In this document: piece by piece, positions 1 through 9,655 of the stretch
How the letters are laid out: each line of letters opens with the position of its first letter
Numbering within the stretch: the stretch's first letter is position 1
Source: Brucella rhizosphaerae
GTDB lineage: Bacteria; Pseudomonadota; Alphaproteobacteria; Rhizobiales; Rhizobiaceae
Direction of reading: 5' to 3'
DNA length: 64,000 bases
NCBI RefSeq assembly: GCF_002252475.1
Contig: NZ_NNRK01000017.1
Span: 1 to 64,000, forward strand
The notes under the pieces: generated by a model
Told to the model about the DNA's origin: nothing
Database searches by the model: none
What the model saw: only the letters and a program-made list of their open reading frames with translations
Position numbers and translations under genes: made by a program

Positions 1-1
1 C

Positions 2-3000
2 GGTTGGGGTGGTAACAGCGATTACGCCAACGACTATAATCTGGGAAATGGTGGCAATGGCGGAAATGGCGGCGTTGGGGGCACAGGCGTCGTTCTCGGT
101 GGGCCGAATGCCGATCAGAGCCACATTATTCTGGGCGCTGGTGCCAGTGTTAAGGGTGGACAAGGTGGAGACAGGGGGGCTCGTGGAGGTGGTGGCTCGG
201 TCTACAAAGGTACAATGTCTACGAGCAATGGCAACCGTGGTCTTCAGGGAAATGGTGGCCAGGGCGTCTGGATGAACGCTGCGAGCGACCTTCGCGTGGA
301 GGTCGGAACAGGCGCGATCATTCAGGGCGGCGACGGAGCCGTGGGCGGTATTGGTATTGAAGGTTCTGCATCGCAATCGTTCATAGGCGTAGCAGGTAAA
401 GTATCCGGCGGATTTGGTTCAGACGAAACACGCGCGGCAGCAATCTCGATCAACGGCTCGAACAACCTGCTGCAGCTTCTCAATGGATATCAGTTTGTCG
501 GTGGAGTTAATCTGGGCACTGACGCCATGTTATCCTTTGCGGGCTTGGAAAACTCGACATTCGATCTTTCCTCGATAGGTGCGCAATTTCAGGGTTTCAG
601 CCACATTCTTAAGGTTGACCAGAGCACATGGACGCTCAGTGGAAAGGCCAGTACGCGATTTAAAGATGTCAGTGTTGCGGACGGCATACTGGCACTCGGC
701 CCTGATCAATCAGAACTGCAATCCGATACAGGCTTTATCGACGGCGGCAAGGTTATCGCAACTGGTAACGGCACCTCCGGTTCGGCCAAATGGACTGTTG
801 ATCAGTCTCTGGTCGTTGGCAACATCAATACGGGCAGCCTTGAGATAGCCAATGGCGGCGCTGTGAAGGTTGGGGGCGATCTGCTGATCGGCGGTCAACA
901 TTCGGTGTCGGGCACTGTCAATCTCAATGGTCCACAATCAAGCCTGACGGTGGATGGCATGTTGGCGGTCGGTGATTCCGGGCAGGGAACGATGACCGTT
1001 TCCAATGGCGCGCAAGTTCAGTCCGGTAAAGTTGCAATCGGCCAAAACTCCGGTTCCACTGGCTCCGTTCTTGTTACGGGTGCGGGTACGAAATGGACGG
1101 CGCGGGACATCTATGTCAGTGGTGGTAACGCCGATAATGATGGGGGCCGCGGCTCGTTGACCATCGCCGATGGTGCGATTGTTGGCGCCCCGCGCGGCAT
1201 GATCGATATTGGCGATAATGGCGCTTATGGTGTTCTCAATATTGGTGCTGCTGAAGGTGAAGCCGCTGTTGCTCCGGGCATATTTGTTGGCCGTGATCTG
1301 ATGCTTGCGCCATTTACCGATGCTGTTTTCAATCACAATGCGGTTGATTACAGCTTTGACGCTTCAATATCGGGTTTTGCGAACCTCAAATTTCTTTCGG
1401 GCAAGACCACGCTGACAGGCGACAGCTCGTTGTTTAACGGTAACGCTACTGTGTCCAACAGTACGCTGGATATTGCCGAAAGAGCAAAGCTCAATGGCAC
1501 TTTGACCGTTAATAATGCCGGCCGACTGGAAGGATCAGGTCAGGCAGGTACGACGATCATCAATTCAGGTGGTGTTCTCGCGCCAACTGGTACGCGCTCA
1601 ATGACACTCAATGGCGGACTCACCCTCAATGCAGGTGGCTCCATTCTCCCAAGTGATGCTGCGTCGCTCATTGTGAACGGTAAGGCGACATTCAATAGCG
1701 GTGGGCTCTATACATACAATCTTGCTATGGGCGGCTCTGGCACGACAGCAGCGACTGTTGTGAATGGTGACGTTGCGCTGAATGGCACGATGATGAATGT
1801 AACGGGCGCTCCTGCGATCGGGTATCATCGGGTAATCTCATATACGGGTAATCTGACCCAGACAAATGGCGGATTGAACGTCGGTCAGACACCAGATACG
1901 ACGCCGTTCGGTTTCAGCTACACGGTGGATACCACGCGAGCACGGTCAGTCGATTTGCTCGTCAGTCCTCAAGGCTTGAATATTCTTCAGCAATGGGATG
2001 GCGGAGCTCCGGGTGGTACAGATCAGAATGGTATTTGGAATAGTACGAACCAGAACTGGTTAAACCCGGTTGGCGGAACTGCTGATACAACCTGGGGCCA
2101 TGGCTATGCCATCTTCCGTGGGTTGGGCGGTACGGTCACGATTGATGGTGCGCAGTCGGCTGTTGGGTTGCAGTTTGCTGGCGGCAATTTCAGAATTGAG
2201 GGTAATGCCGGAGCGACGCTCAACCTGAATGGTTATAGCGGTTCGGGCATCGAGATTGTGGTGCCCGAAATACGTGTCCTTAATAATGAGGGAGGGCTGA
2301 TAAGCGCCTCTATTGCCGGCACTTCCGGTCTGGAAAAAACCGGAGACGGTCTGCTGGTTCTCTGGGGAGACAACACGTATTCCGGCAATACTTACATCAG
2401 CGGCGGCATTCTTCAGGTCGCTTCAATGCAAAATCTGGGTTCGGCAAACAATACGCTGAATATCAATAACGGCACATTGAGAACCGCCAATAGTTTCGAT
2501 CTGACCCAGGCTGTAACTCTGGGCGGCGTGTCTGGGATCAATGTTCTTTCAGGCCAGGAAATGAAAGTGTCGGGCGGCGTTTCAGGTGATGGCATGCTGT
2601 TTAAGGATGGCGGTGGCACACTTCTGCTTAGCGGAGCGAATAGCTGGTCAGGCGGCACCTGGATCAACGAAGGTACGTTACGCCTTGAAGCGAATAATTA
2701 TTCGGCAATCGCCAGTAACACTGATTATGTCCTCACAGGCGGTCTTCTCGATCTCAATGGCAACGAGTTGCGTATGCGTTCATTGATCGGAACCGGTGGA
2801 GAAATCTCCATTGACGGCACGACGCTTACTATCGCTCAAGACGCCGATACGATTTATGCAGGCACAATAACCGGCAATGGTTTCAACAGTAATCTGGTCA
2901 AAACCGGCAGCGGAATGCTCGTGCTTTCCGGGAACAATAATTATTGGGGAAATACCACCATTAACGGTGGGTCTCTGGTAATTTTTGACGCGACAAATCT

Positions 3001-5395
3001 CGGGATCAATTCGGGCTTTGCGAAACTTGAAATCCGTAATTCGACGCTCATAACACTCGGCGATATCGAGCTTAATCGTCAGGTGGATTTAAGTGGTGAG
3101 GCAACAATAAATACGTTGTTTGGAACCACACTCGAACTCAGCGGAGCCATTTCTGGACCTGCAGGAGCATTGTATAAAGATGGCGCCGGACGGCTCATCA
3201 TTTCCGGAAACGGAACCTATACCGGCGGTACGACGATCGCAGGTGGTATTCTGCAGATCGGTGATGGCAGCACGACTGGTTCTATAACCGGCAATATTGC
3301 CAATGACAGTTTACTGGTGTTCAATCGCTCAAATAGCTTTACGTATAATGGTTCTATATCCGGTGCAGGTGCATTGCTTCAGGCGGGAAGCGGAACAACC
3401 GTTCTGACGGGAAATCACAGTTACACTGGCAATACATTCATCACAGCAGGTACGTTGCAGATCGGTAATGGGGCCGCGACGGGTTCCATCGCTGGTTATG
3501 TGTTCAACAACGGAACGCTCGCATTCAATCGCAGCGATGACTATACATTCTCAGGCAATATCTTCGGTACTGGTGCTCTCGTTCAGGCGGGCTCTGGTAC
3601 TCTTATTCTGGATGCCGACAACTATTATACGAACGGCACCCTTATCGAGAACGGTACGCTACAGATTGGTAGCGGAGGTACATCCGGCTGGATTGCTGGC
3701 GATGTCATCAACAATGGAACGCTGGCATTTGACCGCTCAGACGCGTTTGAGTTTTCAGGTAAGATCAGCGGAACTGGTGGATTTCAGCAAAAAGGCGAGG
3801 GGGCTGTCGTCCTCACAGGAGAGAGCAGCTATACAGGTGCCACAGATGTTCTATCAGGACGACTTGCAGTCAACGGTTCAATCGGCAGCTCGATACTCAC
3901 GACAGTCCATGAAGGAGCAGAACTGGGCGGTATAGGTACGGTGGGGCAGACGTTCATTAATGGTGGCACGTTAGCACCCGGCAACTCCATTGGAACGCTC
4001 ACTGTGGCGGGTGATCTGCGGTTAACGGCGTCCTCTCTTTATGACGTTGAAATTTCCACCTCAGATTCTGATCGGGTGAATGTGACGGGGCAGGCCGATT
4101 TGGGTGGCGCAACGGTTCATGCGTCATTTGATCCCGGCGGCTATGTGATGAAGCGTTACAACATCCTCAATGCAGAAGGTGGATTGGCTGGAAGCACGTT
4201 TGGTGAAGAGGTGACGACAAATCTGCCGGAGAATTTCGCCTCGCTGTTACGATACGATACTAACAATGCCTTCCTTGATCTCGAAATGAGTATTGGCGGC
4301 ATGAATGTGAACCAACAGAATGTCTCCGCTGCGCTGGTCGATTATTTTGATGAGAACGGGCAAATACCTGTCGCTTTTGGTGGGTTGGATGCCGATGGTT
4401 TGACGGCGGCTTCCGGGGAGCTTGCGACGGCGGCACAACAAACGACCATCGATGCCATGAGCCAGTTCATGAACACTCTGGCTGATCCTTTGGTGGCTGG
4501 CCGGGCAGGGCGCATCACAAAAGCGCAAACATCTGACGCGGATATGTTTGAGAACCGCTGGAGTGTGTGGGGCGCGGGCTATGGTAGCTCTCGCAAAACG
4601 GATGGTGATGCGATTATTGGATCACATGACGCGCGTGGTCGTGCTTATGGTATCGCAGTCGGTGCAGATTATCTGGTATCGCCTGACACGATCCTCGGTT
4701 TTGCAGTTGCTGGCGGTGGTACCAAGTTCAGCCTCGCTGAAGGCATGGGCAGCGGCGACTCCGATCTGTTTCAGGCAGGCATTTATGGCAGGCACAATAT
4801 CGGCAATGCCTATATTACCGGCGCACTTGCCTATGGCTGGCAAAGCATCGACACAGAGAGGACTGTTTCCTTCTACGAAACAGACCAGCTCAACGGCAGC
4901 TATCGTGCAAATTCGTGGTCTGGACGGCTTGAGGCTGGCTATCGCTTTGATACACCCTGGCTCGGCATAACCCCTTACGCGGCGGGGCAGTTTGTCAGCT
5001 TTGATCTGCCATCTTATTCGGAAAAAGCCTATGCGGGCAGCGACACTTATGCGCTTAACTATTCATCGCAGCGCGAAACTGTAGGACGTGGCGAACTTGG
5101 ACTGAGCCTCGACAAATCTCTGGTACTTTCGGATGGCGTCTTCACAACGCGCGGACGTGTGGCCTGGGCGCGCAACTTCAATAATGACCGCAACGTCTTC
5201 GCCGCCATCAATGCACTGCAGGGAGCGGGTTTTGTGGTCAATGGCGCATCCCAGCCCAAAGATGTTGGACTTGCCAGCGTCTCAGCTGAGATGGTCTGGA
5301 ACAATGGCCTATCGCTGGGTGCTGCCTTTGACGCGGAGTTTTCCGGTGCCAGCACAAATTATGCTGGCAAAGGTGTGCTCCGCTACAAATGGTAA
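2..5395 (+). CDS. Autotransporter adhesin, 5' end cut off by the window
   Basis: Open in frame from the first bases, so the true start lies upstream; 1797 residues are visible. The N-terminal visible part is very glycine-rich, then come long beta-helix-like stretches rich in G, N, S and T. From about 2310 to 3960 there are passenger-associated transport repeats of the form 'LxKxGxGxLxLSGxNxYxGxTxIxxGxLQ'. The last ~280 residues (about 4545-5392) look like a 12-strand autotransporter beta-barrel, ending in the expected aromatic C-terminus (RYKW). Such type Va proteins insert their barrel in the outer membrane and expose the passenger for adhesion or aggregation. No protease triad is evident. 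Family assignment is firm; the ligand is unknown. An internal ATG at 215 is not the start, because the glycine-rich frame continues upstream of it. Confidence 0.93.
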   Translation, partial: GWGGNSDYANDYNLGNGGNGGNGGVGGTGVVLGGPNADQSHIILGAGASVKGGQGGDRGARGGGGSVYKGTMSTSNGNRGLQGNGGQGVWMNAASDLRVEVGTGAIIQGGDGAVGGIGIEGSASQSFIGVAGKVSGGFGSDETRAAAISINGSNNLLQLLNGYQFVGGVNLGTDAMLSFAGLENSTFDLSSIGAQFQGFSHILKVDQSTWTLSGKASTRFKDVSVADGILALGPDQSELQSDTGFIDGGKVIATGNGTSGSAKWTVDQSLVVGNINTGSLEIANGGAVKVGGDLLIGGQHSVSGTVNLNGPQSSLTVDGMLAVGDSGQGTMTVSNGAQVQSGKVAIGQNSGSTGSVLVTGAGTKWTARDIYVSGGNADNDGGRGSLTIADGAIVGAPRGMIDIGDNGAYGVLNIGAAEGEAAVAPGIFVGRDLMLAPFTDAVFNHNAVDYSFDASISGFANLKFLSGKTTLTGDSSLFNGNATVSNSTLDIAERAKLNGTLTVNNAGRLEGSGQAGTTIINSGGVLAPTGTRSMTLNGGLTLNAGGSILPSDAASLIVNGKATFNSGGLYTYNLAMGGSGTTAATVVNGDVALNGTMMNVTGAPAIGYHRVISYTGNLTQTNGGLNVGQTPDTTPFGFSYTVDTTRARSVDLLVSPQGLNILQQWDGGAPGGTDQNGIWNSTNQNWLNPVGGTADTTWGHGYAIFRGLGGTVTIDGAQSAVGLQFAGGNFRIEGNAGATLNLNGYSGSGIEIVVPEIRVLNNEGGLISASIAGTSGLEKTGDGLLVLWGDNTYSGNTYISGGILQVASMQNLGSANNTLNINNGTLRTANSFDLTQAVTLGGVSGINVLSGQEMKVSGGVSGDGMLFKDGGGTLLLSGANSWSGGTWINEGTLRLEANNYSAIASNTDYVLTGGLLDLNGNELRMRSLIGTGGEISIDGTTLTIAQDADTIYAGTITGNGFNSNLVKTGSGMLVLSGNNNYWGNTTINGGSLVIFDATNLGINSGFAKLEIRNSTLITLGDIELNRQVDLSGEATINTLFGTTLELSGAISGPAGALYKDGAGRLIISGNGTYTGGTTIAGGILQIGDGSTTGSITGNIANDSLLVFNRSNSFTYNGSISGAGALLQAGSGTTVLTGNHSYTGNTFITAGTLQIGNGAATGSIAGYVFNNGTLAFNRSDDYTFSGNIFGTGALVQAGSGTLILDADNYYTNGTLIENGTLQIGSGGTSGWIAGDVINNGTLAFDRSDAFEFSGKISGTGGFQQKGEGAVVLTGESSYTGATDVLSGRLAVNGSIGSSILTTVHEGAELGGIGTVGQTFINGGTLAPGNSIGTLTVAGDLRLTASSLYDVEISTSDSDRVNVTGQADLGGATVHASFDPGGYVMKRYNILNAEGGLAGSTFGEEVTTNLPENFASLLRYDTNNAFLDLEMSIGGMNVNQQNVSAALVDYFDENGQIPVAFGGLDADGLTAASGELATAAQQTTIDAMSQFMNTLADPLVAGRAGRITKAQTSDADMFENRWSVWGAGYGSSRKTDGDAIIGSHDARGRAYGIAVGADYLVSPDTILGFAVAGGGTKFSLAEGMGSGDSDLFQAGIYGRHNIGNAYITGALAYGWQSIDTERTVSFYETDQLNGSYRANSWSGRLEAGYRFDTPWLGITPYAAGQFVSFDLPSYSEKAYAGSDTYALNYSSQRETVGRGELGLSLDKSLVLSDGVFTTRGRVAWARNFNNDRNVFAAINALQGAGFVVNGASQPKDVGLASVSAEMVWNNGLSLGAAFDAEFSGASTNYAGKGVLRYKW
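3188..3870 (+). repeat. 204-bp tandem repeats inside the autotransporter passenger
   Basis: Equivalent codons recur at 3188, 3392, 3596 and 3800, exactly 204 bases (68 codons) apart. Each unit encodes a 'LSGNxxYTGxTxIxxGxLQIGxGxxxGxIxGxxxNxxxLxFxRSxxFxxxGxIxGxGxxxQxGxG'-like block; the fourth is partial. DNA identity has drifted but the period is exact. The number of units may vary between strains. Confidence 0.85.
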
Positions 5396-5401
5396 AAGTG
5401 G

Positions 5402-5428
5402 GAGCTTGGGCTATCGAGGCCCAAGCTC
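5402..5428 (+). terminator. Hairpin after the autotransporter gene
   Basis: A perfect 10-bp stem, GAGCTTGGGC / GCCCAAGCTC with a 7-nt loop, begins 7 nt after the TAA stop. No clear T-run follows on the + strand, and the hairpin overlaps the last codons of the convergent serine hydrolase gene. It may act as a shared transcription end. Confidence 0.55.
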
Positions 5429-6577
5429 TGCAGCGAGTTCATGCACACCTGAACGAATGCCATTGAACATTCCGAAATTGACGCGATTGGCGACAACGAA
5501 AATCCCGAGCTTACGGTTGGGTGAGAGGACCACGTAGGTCATGAAACCACCAAGCCCACCGCTTTTGCCCAAAAGCATGGGAACACCGTTGCGTGGCATT
5601 GTTACAACCCAGCCCAGCCCCATTCCTTCGCCACCTGTTACTTCTGTACCGACAACACGCTCCAGGCCGTCATATGGCAGCCACATCGTATGGTCGAGGG
5701 TATGGGCTTCTTGTGTTGCGGACGTCGGGTTGAGATGCCATTGCATCCACTTCACCATGTCATCGGCGGTCGAATAGACGCCCGCGCTGGCGTGCATGAT
5801 ATCTGGAACGACATTATTAGGGTCATTTTTGTCAAACGGATCAAGTCCAACCATCAGCCGTTTTTTCTGTTCGTCGTTCAGCGTTGTTGTTGTATCGCTC
5901 ATGCCTGCAGGCTCGAATACTCTGCTCTTTAAGAGGTCTGCAAAGCTGCTATTGCCCGCCTTGGCGAGGGCATCGCCCATCAATCCGTAACCGAAGTTTG
6001 AATAAAGGGTAGTCGTGCCTGGCGCATAGGCTGGCGCGTTCGATCCGATCCATTTCCAGTAATAGTCACGATCAAAAGCATCGAACGGATTGTTCGAGGG
6101 GGTCGCATCGGGATCGGCAAGCTCGCGCGGCAAGCCCGCTGAATGGGTTGCCAGATCGAGAAGTGTGATAGGCCGACCTGTTTGTTTAACGCTGACACCA
6201 TCAGGCGCATAGCGTTGAAGCGGGTCTGTCAGTTTCAATTTACCATCTGCTGCCAACGACGTAAGGACGTCGGTCGCAAAGACCTTGGAGATTGAGCCGA
6301 GGCGGAAAACAGATTTGCTGTTCGGTTCGATATCATTGCCGGGCGCTGTTTCCCCAAAACCCTGCACAATGCTTTCATCACCGCGGACGACCGCAATTGT
6401 CAGAGCCGGTGCGCCGGAACTCAGGAATAATGCCATGCCGGTCATTGAGACGGCGTCTTTCAAAGCAAGGTCTTCAGCACTTGCGTGCTGGACTGTCACA
6501 AACGTCAGCGCGCTGGTTATCAGTAGCGCGCGGATGAAGTGTGCAGGGCAGTTTTCAGACGACTGGCTCGAACGCAT
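5411..6577 (-). CDS. AmpH-like serine hydrolase (class C beta-lactamase / DD-peptidase fold)
   Basis: 388 residues with an N-terminal signal peptide (cleavage likely after HASA, about residue 34), so probably periplasmic. The penicillin-recognising enzyme motifs are present: SISK (95-98, catalytic Ser95 and Lys98), a Y-S-N motif in LYSNFGYG, and a C-terminal GKSGGLGG box in place of K-T-G. Length and motif spacing match AmpH / EstB-type D-alanyl-D-alanine carboxypeptidase-endopeptidases rather than true AmpC. GAGG lies just upstream of the ATG. It stands alone, convergent with the autotransporter gene. A role in peptidoglycan trimming or recycling is inferred; an esterase role is possible. 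Confidence 0.82.
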   Translation of the reverse strand: MRSSQSSENCPAHFIRALLITSALTFVTVQHASAEDLALKDAVSMTGMALFLSSGAPALTIAVVRGDESIVQGFGETAPGNDIEPNSKSVFRLGSISKVFATDVLTSLAADGKLKLTDPLQRYAPDGVSVKQTGRPITLLDLATHSAGLPRELADPDATPSNNPFDAFDRDYYWKWIGSNAPAYAPGTTTLYSNFGYGLMGDALAKAGNSSFADLLKSRVFEPAGMSDTTTTLNDEQKKRLMVGLDPFDKNDPNNVVPDIMHASAGVYSTADDMVKWMQWHLNPTSATQEAHTLDHTMWLPYDGLERVVGTEVTGGEGMGLGWVVTMPRNGVPMLLGKSGGLGGFMTYVVLSPNRKLGIFVVANRVNFGMFNGIRSGVHELAAELGPR

Positions 6578-6725
6578 GTTGATCCCTCAGTGCATGGTGA
6601 GTTGCATTGTTCCGTTGCCGAGAGCATTGAGAACAAGCGTCGCTCCGGGCAATCACAGAAGGATGAATCAACCCGCCGGTTGGACGAATGAACATGGGTT
6701 CGGATGGCCAGAAAACCGGACTATC

Positions 6726-7646
6726 TTAAACACCCAACCGTTCGCGCAAGGGTTTGCGATAGACGCGCGAGACTGGCCATGATTGCTGTATGGCGCGCAT
6801 CTTAATAAGCCACTTGTCCGGTTTGCTTCTGTCGACATCGGAAACATGCAAAGCATTGACGAATGCAGTTCGATGGACGCGAAAGAAATAGCTTTCCGGC
6901 AAAATACTCATCCAGATGCCGAGTGATCGTGAATCGAGCAGCATCGAGCCATCATTCAACCAGATTTCGCTATAATTTCCCGCTGAACGGACGCCGACGA
7001 TTGTTTCGGGCGCCACGCCGCGAACAACACCTCGTTTGCGCAGATATACGACCGGTTCGGTCTCTTCTTCTGGAGCAATAGCGATCTGTTTGTTGTTACT
7101 GCCATACTGAGCCTGTGCAATCAGATTGGCGCATTGAAACATCGCTTTGATTTCGGCACCAGACCATTGATGATATTCACGTGTTGTATCGAAACCGATG
7201 ATGCCGCGTAATCGCCCATCGTAAAATATCGGGATACTCAGGATGCTTTTATTGCCCTGTCGGGAGAACTCGACCTGTATCGCCCGCGCGGCACGTGGCA
7301 GGCTATGGACATTGTTGACTGCTACAGCTTTACCGGCAGCCAAATACCGATGCAGCCAGCCGATAAGCGTTGTGGGAGCTTCCTGCAATTCCTCAAGGAA
7401 GGACACCGTCCCACCTCTGCACCATTCATAGATATTCCGAAAACGCAGCAGATCGTGGCGATACTCAATTATCCATGCACGGTCTGCGTTGGATGCATTG
7501 CCGACAAAATCCAGATAATCAGCGATAGCAGTATTGAGCGGATGCGTGAGCAGATCCATCGCGCAGATATAGGGCCAGTCCATTGACGGCTCATCTGCGC
7601 AATCCTGTTCAGAGCAAATCTGATAGGCTTCAATGATACGGTCCAA
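6726..7646 (-). CDS. GAF-LytTR transcriptional regulator
   Basis: 306 residues. The N-terminal ~170 residues resemble a GAF sensor domain (for example KSILSIPIFYDGRLRGIIGFD). The C-terminal ~100 residues are a LytTR DNA-binding domain with the typical 'GNYSEIWLNDG...LDSRSLGIW...FFRVHRTAFVN' pattern and a final VSRVYRKPLRERLG strand. The start appears to be TTG at 7646: an in-frame stop lies shortly upstream, no ATG lies between, and GGAG sits about 6 nt before it. No histidine-kinase partner is nearby, so the GAF domain probably senses a small ligand directly. It is divergent from the zinc operon, but no functional link is shown. Confidence 0.83.
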   Translation of the reverse strand: MDRIIEAYQICSEQDCADEPSMDWPYICAMDLLTHPLNTAIADYLDFVGNASNADRAWIIEYRHDLLRFRNIYEWCRGGTVSFLEELQEAPTTLIGWLHRYLAAGKAVAVNNVHSLPRAARAIQVEFSRQGNKSILSIPIFYDGRLRGIIGFDTTREYHQWSGAEIKAMFQCANLIAQAQYGSNNKQIAIAPEEETEPVVYLRKRGVVRGVAPETIVGVRSAGNYSEIWLNDGSMLLDSRSLGIWMSILPESYFFRVHRTAFVNALHVSDVDRSKPDKWLIKMRAIQQSWPVSRVYRKPLRERLGV

Positions 7647-7970
7647 ACCCCACTCCGAAGTTTGTCTGAATTGGCGTTAAATTGGATTTTACGATCAGGG
7701 TCTTGCCGCAGCATTCTGTTATATTGCCCAAAACGCCAGCGAAGGACCGGATTACATTATCCATTTCTGATCCCCAAGCACCAGAAATTAATGCAGGAAA
7801 CAGCAGATTTTCGCTGAATCTTAAGGGGAAAGCACCCGTTTTGCATCGCATCGGATATTTTGGACTGGATTTCTCATAATACTGCTTGCGATGGCTTCTC
7901 TTAATGTAATAACATTACATATATGGATCGTTTCTCGATCCCCTTTCGATCAGTAGAAGCGCTGGAATCC
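7647..7970. other. Divergent intergenic region between the LytTR regulator and aztA
   Basis: About 320 bases hold the promoters for the leftward LytTR gene and the rightward zinc operon. The only clear signal is the palindrome at 7904-7920. A 65-codon open frame at 7682-7879 has no ribosome-binding site and no recognisable sequence, so I do not call it a gene. Confidence 0.5.
7904..7920. promoter_or_regulatory. Zur-type operator upstream of aztA
   Basis: A perfect 7-3-7 inverted repeat, ATGTAAT-aac-ATTACAT, lies 50 bases upstream of the preferred aztA start. Its AT-rich dyad fits Fur-superfamily Zur boxes. A second copy of the same design lies upstream of aztD. The box almost abuts the alternative ATG at 7923, which supports choosing the ATG at 7971. 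Confidence 0.75.
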
Positions 7971-8759
7971 ATGACTGATGCATGCCTGACTTTCCGTGAC
8001 CTGACGCTTGGCTACAACAGCCACCCGGCGGTCCATCATCTCAGTGGTGTGGTCCGTAAGGGCTCGCTGACTGCGGTTGTCGGGGCAAACGGCTCGGGAA
8101 AATCCACCTTGATGAAGGGTATAGCGGGAATTCTACGGCCAATGTCGGGTCTGTGCATCGCAAGCAAGACGCAAAGTCTCGCCTATCTGCCGCAGCAATC
8201 GGAGCTGGATCGTTCTTTTCCAGCACGTGTCATCGATCTCGTTGGAATGGGTCTGTGGCCAAGGCGTGGGCTGTTGGGCCGACATAATTCCCGCGACCGA
8301 CAGACATTGACCGATGCGCTCATAGCGGTTGGGTTGGAAGGCTTTGAGAGACGTCCACTCGATAGTCTGTCTGGCGGGCAGCTCCAGCGCACATTGTTCG
8401 CGCGGGTGCTTGTCCAGAATGCCGAGCTGATCCTGTTGGATGAGCCATTCAATGCAGTTGATGAGAAAACTGTTGCCGACCTGATTGGACTGATCAAGGG
8501 CTGGCATCATGAGAAGCGTACAGTCATGGTTGTCGCCCATGATCTTGATCTGGTCCGGGAGAATTTTCCTGAAGCATTGCTGTTGGCGCGTCGAGCAGTT
8601 GCCTGGGGCAATGCAGATGAAGTGCTGACATCCGAAAATCTTGCGCGCGCTCGTCATTTCCATGAAGCCTGGGACGATGCAGCGCCTTGGTGTGAGGCTG
8701 AGCATAGCCATCAGCCCGCCTCAGCCGGTGTGCAAGCGTTCAATAAGGACGCAGCATGA
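7971..8759 (+). CDS. aztA: Zinc ABC transporter ATP-binding protein AztA
   Basis: 262 residues from ATG 7971; an in-frame ATG at 7923 would add 16 residues but would place the leader against the Zur box. The single ABC domain shows Walker A GANGSGKST (38-46), signature LSGGQ (133-137) and Walker B LILLDEP, followed by a switch His in VVAHD. It belongs to the manganese/zinc/chelate (ABC-3) ATPase group. It powers import through AztB. The 3' end overlaps aztB by 4 bases (ATGA), so the two are translationally coupled. The assignment as AztA rather than ZnuC rests on the downstream aztD. Zur control is inferred from the upstream palindrome. Confidence 0.86.
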   Translation: MTDACLTFRDLTLGYNSHPAVHHLSGVVRKGSLTAVVGANGSGKSTLMKGIAGILRPMSGLCIASKTQSLAYLPQQSELDRSFPARVIDLVGMGLWPRRGLLGRHNSRDRQTLTDALIAVGLEGFERRPLDSLSGGQLQRTLFARVLVQNAELILLDEPFNAVDEKTVADLIGLIKGWHHEKRTVMVVAHDLDLVRENFPEALLLARRAVAWGNADEVLTSENLARARHFHEAWDDAAPWCEAEHSHQPASAGVQAFNKDAA

Positions 8760-9634
8760 CCACTCATTTTCATGAATTCTTTATCGCTCCGTTCGCGGAA
8801 TTTGCCTTTATGCAAAGGGCATTGCTGGGGGCGATCTTCCTTTCTATCAGCGCATGTCCTGTGGGTGTATTTTTGATGCTGCGCCGTATGAGCTTGACTG
8901 GCGATGCAATGTCCCACGCCATTCTGCCGGGCGCTGCTGCCGGCTTCCTGTTTTACGGTTTGGAAATCGTTCCGATGACCATTGGCGGGATGATCGCCGG
9001 AATAGTGGTGGCGCTGGGGGCAGGTGCCGTCTCACGCCTGACAATCCAGAAGGAAGATGCCTCGATGGCCGCCTTCTATCTGATATCCTTGGCAATTGGC
9101 GTCCTGCTGGTTTCGATGCGTGGATCAAGTGTTGACCTGATGCATGTCTTGTTCGGGACCGTACTGGCGCTCAATAATGATGCGCTGTTCCTGATTGCGC
9201 TGACCACAATCCTGACGTTGGGAACGCTCGCCGTATTCTGGCGCGCGCTGATTGCTGAATGTCTTGACCCCTTGTTTCTACGCTCGGTTTCGCAGCTCGG
9301 CTCACCGGTGCATTTCATCTTCCTGGGCCTTGTGGTGCTCAACCTTGTGGCGGGCTTTCAGGCGCTGGGCACGTTGCTATCCGTGGGGCTGATGATCCTG
9401 CCTGCCGCATCGGCGCGCTTCTGGACAAACCGCGTTGAAACCATGTGCATTCTGGCGATGGTCTTTGGGCTTGGCGCTTCGCTATCCGGCTTGCTGCTGT
9501 CCTATCATCTGTCGCTGCCGTCTGGACCGGCCATCATTCTTTCTGCGGGAGCCGTTTATTTTATCTCGGTGCTCGCGGGAACCCGAGGCGTGCTTGTGAC
9601 ACGCAGGTCTCGAAAATCGCATAAAATTGCCTAA
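8756..9634 (+). CDS. aztB: Zinc ABC transporter permease AztB
   Basis: 292 residues, almost wholly hydrophobic, with roughly eight predicted membrane segments typical of ABC-3 permeases. It carries the family hallmark LRRMSLTGDAMSHAILPGAA near residues 42-62, and it ends in a basic cytoplasmic tail. It starts in the ATGA overlap with aztA. It forms the inner-membrane channel that takes Zn2+ from the periplasmic binding protein AztC. Confidence 0.88.
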   Translation: MTTHFHEFFIAPFAEFAFMQRALLGAIFLSISACPVGVFLMLRRMSLTGDAMSHAILPGAAAGFLFYGLEIVPMTIGGMIAGIVVALGAGAVSRLTIQKEDASMAAFYLISLAIGVLLVSMRGSSVDLMHVLFGTVLALNNDALFLIALTTILTLGTLAVFWRALIAECLDPLFLRSVSQLGSPVHFIFLGLVVLNLVAGFQALGTLLSVGLMILPAASARFWTNRVETMCILAMVFGLGASLSGLLLSYHLSLPSGPAIILSAGAVYFISVLAGTRGVLVTRRSRKSHKIA

Positions 9635-9655
9635 CAATCAGAAGGACTTATTGAA

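Noticed and set aside
3188-3870. Possible CRISPR-like periodic repeat
   Set aside because: The period is 204 bases, is in frame, and encodes passenger repeats; there are no spacers or cas genes.
7682-7879. 65-codon frame in the LytTR-aztA gap
   Set aside because: No ribosome-binding site, no homology recognised, and it ends against the Zur box; treated as intergenic.
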